A DNA stretch of 5,092 bases from an uncultured Acidobacteriota bacterium (GTDB lineage: Bacteria; Acidobacteriota; Vicinamibacteria; Vicinamibacterales; UBA8438). The stretch is from the NCBI GenBank assembly GCA_937888665.1, contig CALBET010000379.1, forward strand, positions 1 to 5,092, read 5' to 3'. Shown here piece after piece: positions 1 through 5,092 of the stretch (positions within the stretch are counted from its first letter, which is position 1; each line of letters begins with the position of its first letter). Under the pieces are notes generated by a model, which saw nothing but the letters and a program-made list of their open reading frames with translations, had not been told where the DNA came from and did no database searches. Position numbers and translations under genes: made by a program.

Positions 1-420
1 GCCGTGCTTTTGGCCCATCACGTCGGTCCAACGAGACTGGTAGCCACGGCTGAACCCGGCCCAGAACCGTCCCTCGAGCAGATGGTCGAGGACCGCCGTC
101 TCCTCGGCGACCCGGATGGCGTCATGGGTGCCGAGCGGGTATCCGTTGGTTCCAATATTGATACGTTTCGTGTGGGCTCCCAACCAGGCGTTGATGACCC
201 CCGGGGCGGGAGCGATCTCGTACCCCTCCGAGTGGAAGTGGTGCTCGATAGTGGCAATTCCCCAGAAGCCGAGATCCTCGGCCGCCTGGGCGATGCGGGC
301 CCAATCACGCAGGATCGCCTGGTATTGATCACGATCGCGACCGAGCGGACGACCCTCACCTCGCCCTCCCGGCCCAGCCGGAATGGTCGGGTACAGCTGG
401 ACAATTGCTTTGACTGCCAT
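1..420 (-). CDS. LLM-class (bacterial luciferase-like) flavin-dependent oxidoreductase, N-terminal part
   Basis: Reading from an ATG at 420 down to base 1 gives 140 codons without a stop; the gene runs off the left edge, so more than half of a usual 330-400 residue family member is missing. The fold is the luciferase-like TIM barrel (PF00296). Residues 43-62 match the LuxA active-site region, with EHHF at 59-62; in LuxA the corresponding EHHF histidines lie by the flavin/aldehyde site. INIGTNGYPL at 87-96, the AEETAVLDHLLEGR helix at 105-118 and GFSRG at 122-126 are further family hallmarks. Family members use reduced flavin and O2 to monooxygenate an organic substrate in the cytoplasm; the substrate cannot be read here. 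No signal peptide is seen. The start is supported by an AGGAGA Shine-Dalgarno six bases upstream. The gene is divergent from the large regulator to its right. The family call is firm; the exact reaction is unknown, and light production should not be assumed. Confidence 0.93.
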   Translation of the reverse strand, partial: MAVKAIVQLYPTIPAGPGGRGEGRPLGRDRDQYQAILRDWARIAQAAEDLGFWGIATIEHHFHSEGYEIAPAPGVINAWLGAHTKRINIGTNGYPLGTHDAIRVAEETAVLDHLLEGRFWAGFSRGYQSRWTDVMGQKHG

Positions 421-426
421 CAAATC

Positions 427-432
427 TCTCCT
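427..432 (-). promoter_or_regulatory. Ribosome binding site of the LLM oxidoreductase
   Basis: On the minus strand the sequence reads AGGAGA, then six bases, then ATG at 420. This is a near-consensus Shine-Dalgarno at good spacing and fixes the start of the oxidoreductase. It is the only strong ribosome binding site visible in the window. Confidence 0.75.
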
Positions 433-475
433 GGCTCTCGCCCTACCGGTTGGGGCCGGTCTCATCATTGAATAT

Positions 476-488
476 TGGCGGTCCGCCA
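476..488. repeat. Perfect 13-bp palindrome upstream of the oxidoreductase
   Basis: TGGCGG-T-CCGCCA is a perfect inverted repeat with 6-bp arms around one central base. It lies 56-68 bp upstream of the oxidoreductase ATG, where an operator or promoter element would sit. A one-base centre argues against an RNA hairpin and for a site read by a dimeric protein, but an arm this GC-rich could arise by chance. Confidence 0.3.
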
Positions 489-536
489 GTTAGGGGGATC
501 GCCACGGTCGACGGGGTCGGCAACGCCTTGAGACAC

Positions 537-572
537 GTAACGAGGCCGGTAACAAGGCCAGTGACGAGTCCT
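537..572. repeat. Three tandem 12-bp direct repeats, candidate regulator-binding array
   Basis: Three adjacent 12-mers read GTAACGAGGCCG, GTAACAAGGCCA and GTGACGAGTCCT. Units 1 and 2 differ at two positions, and unit 3 keeps the GTxACxAGxCC frame. The GAG core recurs in the same 12-bp phase upstream (530-532, within TTGAG) and, after one skipped unit, downstream (590-592, within CCGAGTC). SARP-family winged-helix regulators such as ActII-ORF4, DnrI and AfsR bind tandem direct repeats in target promoters, and the CGAG core resembles the TCGAG heptamer reported for some of them, although those sites are spaced 11 bp apart. The array lies about 117 bp upstream of the oxidoreductase start and about 260-360 bp upstream of the candidate regulator starts. 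The repeats are seen directly; the operator role is inference. Confidence 0.5.
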
Positions 573-606
573 GCGCAGCAAGCCTGACCGAGTCAGTCTG
601 AGCACC

Positions 607-631
607 TTGCCCGGGTCCCTCGCCCGGGCGA
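607..631. repeat. Strong GC-rich hairpin in the intergenic region
   Basis: TTGCCCGGG (607-615) pairs with CCCGGGCGA (623-631) across a 7-base loop, giving a 9-bp stem with one G-U wobble when read as plus-strand RNA. The sequence after it is not T-rich, so it is not a classical intrinsic terminator. It could be a 5'-leader structure if transcription starts upstream, or a chance product of high GC. Confidence 0.3.
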
Positions 632-712
632 TTCCTCACGCCCCCGGCGGAAACAGCCACCAACATGAACGCCGAACGGTTGACGCGAGCATCCCGGGCG
701 GATCGCCGCATC

Positions 713-728
713 TCGTCAGTCGTGACGA
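713..728. promoter_or_regulatory. Inverted repeat TCGTCA-N4-TGACGA, candidate operator
   Basis: A perfect inverted repeat with 6-bp arms and a 4-bp spacer lies about 62 bp upstream of the weak TAGAGT -10 candidate and about 100 bp upstream of the first possible plus-strand start (830). The shape fits a site for a dimeric regulator of the TetR, GntR or MarR kind. It has the same spacing as the actinobacterial LexA box (TCGAAC-N4-GTTCGA), but the arms differ, so LexA is not claimed. No such dimeric regulator is encoded in this window. Confidence 0.3.
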
Positions 729-829
729 TTCCGCCGGCGGCCACTCCGCCGTCGGCATGCAACGACTGGCTTTGGCGCACCGCTCCCGGTAGAGTGTCGG
801 ACGGGTAAGGACATGGTACCTACAAGGGG

Positions 830-931
830 GTGAGCGCGCCGTTCATCTCAACCTGGTGGGCGGGCAGCCTGGTCGACGCCGAGGCGTTGACGGCCAAGCT
901 CGGCACGCGGGGTCGACGGCCATACGCATGA
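830..931 (+). CDS. Possible 33-codon leader ORF overlapping the regulator start
   Basis: From a GTG at 830 a frame runs 33 codons to a TGA at 929-931. Its stop overlaps the ATG at 928, giving the ATGA arrangement typical of translationally coupled genes. By eye 28 of its 33 sense codons end in G or C, better than the competing frame that would extend the regulator upstream (16 of 24 codons over 856-927), which suggests this frame may be the translated one. The peptide carries STWWAGSLVDAEALTAKLG and has no recognised domain. No ribosome binding site lies at normal distance; an AAGGGG run abuts the GTG, so translation could be leaderless or absent. If it is not real, this stretch is simply the 5' leader of the regulator mRNA. 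Stop 806-808 closes the frame upstream. Confidence 0.3.
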   Translation: MSAPFISTWWAGSLVDAEALTAKLGTRGRRPYA

Positions 932-3924
932 TGACACGCAAGATCCGGCCCCCGGGGCTACCGGTCCGTACGACTCCGCGCCACCGGCTCAACGACTTGT
1001 TCGGTGACCTGCTCGGCCGCCACGAGGCGCTCGCAGTGCTCGCCGCCGCAGGCTCGGGCAAGACCGTCCAGACACAATTGTTCCTCGCAGCCACACGACG
1101 CCCGTTCGCGTGGCTCACGCTCGACGCTGCAGATCAGAGCGGCTCTCGTCTGCTCATCTATCTCGCCGAGGCACTGGAGGATCTGTGTCCCGGCGCCGCA
1201 GCCTGCGTCCGGCGACAACTCGACGACGGGTTGTCGCAGCCGGAGGTTGCTGCGGCGCTCGCCGAGGGAATTCGCGACGTCGCCAGCTACATCGTGTTCG
1301 ACGACTGCGAACGCATCGCCGACGCACCCGAAGCAGGTGAGGTACTCATGTCGTTCCTCGATTACCTGCCGCCCCGCGTCCAGGCGATCCTGCTCAGTCG
1401 CGAGGAGTTCGACGTCCCGATCACCCAGATGTCCTCGCAGAGCCGGATCGGCCGGGTTAACGGAGTTGACCTCGCGCTCGACATGGACGAAGCACGTGCG
1501 ATGATCGACAGCTACCCGAATGCGCCGGCCGACCTCCAGGAGCTCATGGAATCGACCCGTGGTTGGGTCGCAGCAGTCGCCTTCAACGTTCGACCGGGGC
1601 TCGCCGCGACCAGCGGACCTGACGCGCTGGCCTTGTACCTGCACCAAGAGGTGCTCGCCGAGTTACCTACAGAAGAGCAGGAGTTCCTGCTCCGCACCTC
1701 GCTGCTCGACAACGTGACGGCACGCGGAGCAGTCGCGATGTGCGGAGAACGCGGGCACGCGCTCTGGCGATCGGTGTGCTCCCGCCACCTTCCTGCGACC
1801 TTGACCACCGATCGCGAGCTCGTCTATCACCCGAAGTTTCGGGAATTCCTGCTCGAACAGCTCCATCTCCATCACGGGCGCGAGATCGCCGACCTCCAGA
1901 GCGGCCACGCGAAGTACTTGGCACATCTGGGCGCCTACGAGGACGCTGTCGAGGCGGCACTCGAGGCGGGCGACGTCGAACTGGCCGCAACGCTCGCCGA
2001 GACCGCCGTCGTCCACCTGTGCGAGCGCGCCGACTGGCGAACCGTCGACCGATGGTTGTCGGCATTCGACGACCGGCAGATCATGCAGCTCACTCGCCTT
2101 CGCGGCGCTCAGCTCCGGAGCCATATCGGAATGCGGCGCGTCCCCGAGGCACAGGCCTTGGTGCGACGCCTGGTCGCTGAGGACACCCTAAGCGTCGTCG
2201 CACAGGCCGATCCCGGCGTGATGTCCTATGTGGGATGGGCATTCCTATGGCAGCCAGTCCTCGCCCTCGAACTCATGAGTTCGTACGACGGCGACTTTCG
2301 TGTCGATGCGTGCAAGTACCACCTTGAGGTCGTGAGCGCCCGCGATCCGGTGAGCCCACCCACGGCTGCCGAATGGCTCGATGCCGAGCGCCTGATGAGC
2401 TGGGGCCTGCTGGTCCAAGGGCGGCTCGATGCCCTGATGGAGATGCTTCCGGATCCGACCGATTGGCCACCCCGGACGTTCTTCCGGACGCCTCATCCGC
2501 TGCTCGCGCTGATCTGGCGCGGCGAGATCGAACAGGCGCGATCGTTGTACGACCAGGTGCCGACTGCAACAATCAAGGGCGCCCACACGGACCTGTGGTA
2601 TTTCCACAAGGCCTGGCTGCATTGGGCCGAAGGGGACCTAGGACTCGCGTTGCGGGCCGCCGAGGCGGCCGTCGACTACAGCCGCAGAACGATGTTCGGA
2701 TGGGAACCGTGCTTCAAGATCGTCGTGGGCTACATGTTGATCGGCGTGGGACGTATCGACGATGCCCGGTCGGTGCTCGCCGACTCGATCGGCCGGTCGG
2801 CCACCGCAGGTATGCGCGCCTACGTCGAGTGGGCACAGACGTTCCAAGGACTGGCACTCCTGAAGAGCGGTCGCGATCTGGACGCTGCACGCGCCCTTCG
2901 CTCAGCAGTCAAGGGGATGAGGCGCGCCGGACGCCACCTGCTGCTGCCGACCGCTCTCACTTATCTGAGTGAAGCCGAGTTCCGCGTCGGAGATCCGAAC
3001 GGCTCGGCTCGAACCGCCGATGAAGCGATGGAGGCCGCAGAGGAACTGGGCAGCTTCTTCCTGCTCGGGCGAGCCGTGGCCGACGTTCCGGATGTGCTTC
3101 GCCGCCAACTGGATCGCGACGAGCGCGACGAGCGGTGGCGCCGGCTCGGAGGCGCTCGTCCACTCAGCAGGTCACGCCCCGCTAAGGCGGTTGGGCCTGC
3201 GACGCGCCTCGTGGTCCAGACCTTGGGTTCCAAGACCGACATTATCCAGGACGGCAAACCTCTCAAGGTGCGACGGCTCAAAGTGCTCGAGTTGGCGAGC
3301 ATCCTGACGCTTCACCCTGAGGGAATCGGCCGCCAACAACTGCAGCTCGCTCTCTTCCCCGATGCAGACCAGCGACACGGCGGCAACTACTTCCGGCAAG
3401 TGGTCCACAAGCTCCGGCAGCTCACCAGTGTCACGCTCGCCCGAGCCGACGACGGTTCACTCGCCTGGCCGAACGAGTTCGACGTCACGAGTACCGACGT
3501 CCAACTCGAGCGGGCCTTCGCAGCCGGCCGTGGCCTCAGCGGGCGGGACCGTCTGGACGCGCTCGCCGAAGTGGCCGAGCTCGCCGAAGGCGACTACCTG
3601 GCCGACAGCGACCTCGAATGGGTCGAAGCCAGGCGAGCAGAGCTGCAGGCCCAGGCGGCCAGCGCGATCACGGAGGCCGCCGTCCTTGCGCACGAGTTTG
3701 GGCAGCCGGAGCGCGCCAAACACCTCGCCCGGTCGGCGGTCGACCTTGATCCGTACGCCGAGTCTGCGTACCGGGTCCTGATCGACATCGCCCACGAGCG
3801 TGACAGGTACGACGAAATGCGAGGAATCTATGACGAGCTGACGTCTGCGTTGGCAGATGTCGGACTTACGCCGACCGCTGCGACGAAAGACCGAGTCACT
3901 TCGCTGTCGGCGCCGCCGAGCTGA
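928..3924 (+). CDS. STAND-ATPase/TPR transcriptional regulator with C-terminal SARP-type winged helix and BTAD domain
   Basis: A complete 998-residue regulator. Residues 7-220 are a MalT-like P-loop NTPase: an RPPGLP entry motif (7-12), Walker A AAAGSGKT (39-46, Lys45), FAWLTLD (60-66), Walker B YIVFDD (121-126), the ILLSRE strand (154-159), and GWVAA (212-216), where MalT-type proteins have GWPAG. Residues about 320-725 are helical, TPR-like repeats, the usual ligand- or partner-sensing part. About 759-866 is an OmpR/SARP winged helix, with KVLELASILTLHP (785-797), FPDAD (810-814) and GNYFRQVVHKLR (819-830). About 871-991 is a BTAD domain, including DSDLEW (893-898). It should be an ATP-controlled transcription activator. 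AfsR carries the same modules in the opposite order, with DNA binding first. ATG 928 is chosen because MalT-type proteins begin just before RPPxLP; ATG 931 and GTG 856 (1022 residues) are alternatives, and none has a good ribosome binding site. It converges on a paralog at 3976. The signal sensed is unknown. Confidence 0.92.
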   Translation: MMTRKIRPPGLPVRTTPRHRLNDLFGDLLGRHEALAVLAAAGSGKTVQTQLFLAATRRPFAWLTLDAADQSGSRLLIYLAEALEDLCPGAAACVRRQLDDGLSQPEVAAALAEGIRDVASYIVFDDCERIADAPEAGEVLMSFLDYLPPRVQAILLSREEFDVPITQMSSQSRIGRVNGVDLALDMDEARAMIDSYPNAPADLQELMESTRGWVAAVAFNVRPGLAATSGPDALALYLHQEVLAELPTEEQEFLLRTSLLDNVTARGAVAMCGERGHALWRSVCSRHLPATLTTDRELVYHPKFREFLLEQLHLHHGREIADLQSGHAKYLAHLGAYEDAVEAALEAGDVELAATLAETAVVHLCERADWRTVDRWLSAFDDRQIMQLTRLRGAQLRSHIGMRRVPEAQALVRRLVAEDTLSVVAQADPGVMSYVGWAFLWQPVLALELMSSYDGDFRVDACKYHLEVVSARDPVSPPTAAEWLDAERLMSWGLLVQGRLDALMEMLPDPTDWPPRTFFRTPHPLLALIWRGEIEQARSLYDQVPTATIKGAHTDLWYFHKAWLHWAEGDLGLALRAAEAAVDYSRRTMFGWEPCFKIVVGYMLIGVGRIDDARSVLADSIGRSATAGMRAYVEWAQTFQGLALLKSGRDLDAARALRSAVKGMRRAGRHLLLPTALTYLSEAEFRVGDPNGSARTADEAMEAAEELGSFFLLGRAVADVPDVLRRQLDRDERDERWRRLGGARPLSRSRPAKAVGPATRLVVQTLGSKTDIIQDGKPLKVRRLKVLELASILTLHPEGIGRQQLQLALFPDADQRHGGNYFRQVVHKLRQLTSVTLARADDGSLAWPNEFDVTSTDVQLERAFAAGRGLSGRDRLDALAEVAELAEGDYLADSDLEWVEARRAELQAQAASAITEAAVLAHEFGQPERAKHLARSAVDLDPYAESAYRVLIDIAHERDRYDEMRGIYDELTSALADVGLTPTAATKDRVTSLSAPPS
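3382..3414 (+). repeat. Inverted near-repeat between the two paralogs, copy 1 (recognition-region codons)
   Basis: This 33-nt stretch encodes most of the GNYFRQVVHKLR segment of the first regulator's winged helix. It matches the reverse complement of 4474-4506 at 30 of 33 positions, including perfect runs of 14 nt (3382-3395 with 4493-4506) and 12 nt (3403-3414 with 4474-4485). It is the best conserved DNA block I found between the paralogs, and lies in inverted orientation about 1.1 kb from its partner. Confidence 0.7.
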
Positions 3925-3990
3925 CCATCCTGGCAAGCGCCGTCCACCCTCCACGCGCATCCGCTCATCCGCTCATCAGTTCCGGATGCG
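3925..3990. repeat. Convergent junction: tandem 8-mer and short inverted repeat, no classical terminator
   Basis: The two regulator genes end tail to tail with 51 bp between stop codons (3925-3975). ATCCGCTC occurs twice in tandem (3959-3974) and begins a third time at 3975. CGCATCCG (3956-3963) is the reverse complement of CGGATGCG (3983-3990), an 8-bp stem with a 19-nt loop that covers the stop codon of the minus-strand gene. Neither strand has a T-tract after it, so it is at best a weak bidirectional terminator; Rho-dependent termination or overlapping transcript ends are as likely. Confidence 0.35.
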
Positions 3991-5092
3991 GCGCAGCAGC
4001 TCCTCGGTCTCCTGCGTCGGCGCGGCACCTAGCGTTTCGAGTGCGACACGCAGGCGCTGAAACACCGACAGGGCTGCGGTCTCCGACGTGTGTGCCTCCG
4101 CGCTCATCAGGACGCGGTACGCAGCTTCGCAGAACGGGTCCTCGGCGATCACCGCCGACGCGAGATTGCGAGCGAGATCGTTCTCGCCACAATCGAGCGC
4201 CAGTTCGGCGGCCTGCGGGCCGATCGCCGATCGGAGGACGTCAATTTCGTTCCGTCTTTGCTCGGCCCACTCGAGATCGCTCTCGCACAGGAAGGGACCC
4301 GTCATCAGATCGAGCGCCTCGACCAGCATGCTCAGTCGCTCCGGCCCTTCGCTCGCCTGAGCGCGAGAGACGAGTTCCTCGACTCGCCCGTCGGTGGTCT
4401 CGACGTGCACGGATTCGGGCCACCGGAGGAGCCCGTCGTTCGTTCGGCTGAGACCGACACCCGTCATCTTCCTGAGCTTGTGGACGACCTGGCGGAAGTA
4501 GTTGCCGGTACGCCGAGGATCGGCGTCGGGAAACAGACGACGCTGAAGCCGTTCTCGCTCTATCCCGTTCGGATGAAGCCCCAGCAAGGTGGCCAGCTCG
4601 AGGACCTTCACCCGACGTGTGCCCACCGGACGTCCGTTGACAACGATTCCAGCGTCGTCACCGAACGTCCGAATCTCGAGGAACACCACAGAATCGGAGC
4701 GATCGTCCGCCACGATCGGCGAACGCTCCTGCTCCTCTGCTCGGGCCCGCAGCGGCTCACGCCACCGTGATGCCGGATCATCGCATAGCTGCCGATCGAG
4801 CACCGCCGGAACGTGGCGGAGCGCGCGGCAAAGGGCAAACATCGATCCAGCTCGCTCGGCCTCTCGCAGGGCGACGTCAGCCGCGCCTCGCGACGCGGCG
4901 GCGTCACCGATCCGCCATGCCGCCTCAGACATGTAGACGCCCGTCAAGGGGAGCATGAGTCGCCTATCGGAGGCCAGCATGCCCTCTAGGGCATCTCGAA
5001 GCACCTCCGCCGCTCGCTCGTCGCGGCCATCAGCCAACAGCAACAGTCCGAGGAAGGTCTTGGCCCACTCGACGTACGCAGTCAGACCGGCC
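3976..5092 (-). CDS. Second TPR/SARP-BTAD regulator, C-terminal part, paralog of the 928-3924 gene
   Basis: Reading leftward from the right edge, 371 codons are open to a TGA at 3976-3978; the start and the expected N-terminal NTPase lie beyond the window. The first visible residues, AYVEWAKTFLGL, align with AYVEWAQTFQGL of the first regulator, and homology continues without a large gap to the C terminus. Visible parts: the end of the helical repeat region (fragment residues about 1-115), a variable linker rich in charged residues, an OmpR/SARP winged helix (about 134-234, with KVLELATLLGLHP, FPDAD at 187-191 and GNYFRQVVHKLR at 196-207), and a BTAD domain (about 248-368, with ESDLEW ending at 275). 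Over the 74-residue winged-helix core, 47 residues are identical to the first regulator by eye. It likely activates transcription, perhaps at related sites. That it also carries a MalT-like NTPase is inferred only from the paralog. Confidence 0.9.
   Translation of the reverse strand, partial: AGLTAYVEWAKTFLGLLLLADGRDERAAEVLRDALEGMLASDRRLMLPLTGVYMSEAAWRIGDAAASRGAADVALREAERAGSMFALCRALRHVPAVLDRQLCDDPASRWREPLRARAEEQERSPIVADDRSDSVVFLEIRTFGDDAGIVVNGRPVGTRRVKVLELATLLGLHPNGIERERLQRRLFPDADPRRTGNYFRQVVHKLRKMTGVGLSRTNDGLLRWPESVHVETTDGRVEELVSRAQASEGPERLSMLVEALDLMTGPFLCESDLEWAEQRRNEIDVLRSAIGPQAAELALDCGENDLARNLASAVIAEDPFCEAAYRVLMSAEAHTSETAALSVFQRLRVALETLGAAPTQETEELLRRIRN
4474..4506 (-). repeat. Inverted near-repeat between the two paralogs, copy 2
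   Basis: Partner of 3382-3414: its reverse complement matches at 30 of 33 positions and encodes the same predicted DNA-recognition segment of the second regulator's winged helix. Conservation at the DNA level, with only three changes, suggests a fairly recent duplication, gene conversion, or strong constraint on this segment. Confidence 0.7.

Larger units (their letters stand above)
421..829. other. Divergent intergenic region, no convincing gene
   Basis: About 410 bp separate the oxidoreductase (minus strand) from the possible leader ORF of the regulator (plus strand). Reading frames here on both strands have mixed third-position usage, no recognisable domain and no ribosome binding site. 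The region holds a tandem 12-bp repeat array (537-572), inverted repeats at 476-488 and 713-728, and GC hairpins at 607-631 and 735-751 (CGGCGG, 5-nt loop, CCGCCG). A TAGAGT at 790-795 fits the TAnnnT form of an actinobacterial -10 box for the plus-strand gene, but its -35 region is poor (CTGGCT at 18-bp spacing). A TATTCA at about 471-476 on the minus strand is an equally weak -10 candidate for the oxidoreductase. Both promoters presumably lie here; neither can be placed with confidence. Confidence 0.6.

Noticed and set aside
4..471. 155-codon plus-strand frame at the left edge
   Set aside because: Antisense to the well-supported luciferase-like reading frame, whose family motifs and ribosome binding site decide the strand.
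537..572. CRISPR array
   Set aside because: Units are 12 bp and directly adjacent, with no spacers; no cas gene nearby.
607..631. Intrinsic terminator
   Set aside because: The stem is strong but no T-run follows on either strand, and no gene ends nearby.
490..780. Open frame of 96 codons on the minus strand in the intergenic region
   Set aside because: GTG start without a ribosome binding site, mixed third-position usage, Arg/Ser-rich peptide with no recognisable domain; it also spans the repeats and hairpins.
607..792. Open frame of 61 codons on the plus strand before the regulator
   Set aside because: Weak start inside the GC hairpin, low-complexity peptide, no coding signal.
421..829. 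tRNA or other structured RNA gene
   Set aside because: No cloverleaf, T-loop or anticodon arm could be assembled; hairpins are short and isolated.
958..1647. 229-codon minus-strand frame
   Set aside because: Antisense shadow of the NTPase domain of the large regulator, produced by high-GC codon usage.
928..3924. Antiviral STAND NTPase (Avs-like defence protein)
   Set aside because: The NTPase-plus-repeats layout is similar, but the C terminus is a SARP winged helix with BTAD and no nuclease or other effector is visible, so a transcription regulator fits better.
4090..4770. 226-codon plus-strand frame
   Set aside because: Antisense shadow of the second regulator, whose winged-helix and BTAD homology to its paralog fixes the minus strand.

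Overview
This is a GC-rich window with strongly G/C-biased third codon positions. Together with an AfsR/SARP-type regulator module (OmpR-like winged helix plus BTAD) and a luciferase-like flavin monooxygenase, this points to an actinobacterium. The lineage cannot be fixed from the sequence; an Acidimicrobiia-like soil or marine actinobacterium is only a guess.

Layout: (1) 1-420, minus strand: the N-terminal 140 codons of an LLM-class (bacterial luciferase-like) flavin-dependent oxidoreductase, cut by the left edge. (2) 421-829: a divergent intergenic region with no convincing gene. It holds three 12-bp tandem direct repeats (537-572), several short perfect inverted repeats and GC-rich hairpins. 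(3) 830-931, plus strand: a possible 33-codon leader ORF whose stop overlaps the preferred start of the next gene (ATGA). (4) 928-3924, plus strand: a large complete regulator with a MalT-like STAND P-loop NTPase, a helical/TPR-like repeat region, an OmpR/SARP-type winged helix and a C-terminal BTAD domain. (5) 3925-3975: a 51-bp convergent gap with small repeats and no classical terminator. (6) 3976-5092, minus strand: the C-terminal 371 residues of a second regulator that is clearly a paralog of the first, cut by the right edge.

How the parts may work together: the two regulators are tail-to-tail paralogs with a shared 12-residue stretch in the predicted DNA-recognition region, so they may read related DNA sites. 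The direct-repeat array lies between the oxidoreductase and the first regulator, and SARP-type activators are known to bind tandem direct repeats. A reasonable hypothesis is that one or both ATP-dependent regulators control the divergent oxidoreductase and/or the first regulator gene. The 12-bp period differs from the 11-bp spacing of classical SARP sites, so the link is unproven. The most noteworthy features are the reversed AfsR-like domain order (DNA-binding part at the C terminus), the inverted paralog pair and the repeat array.
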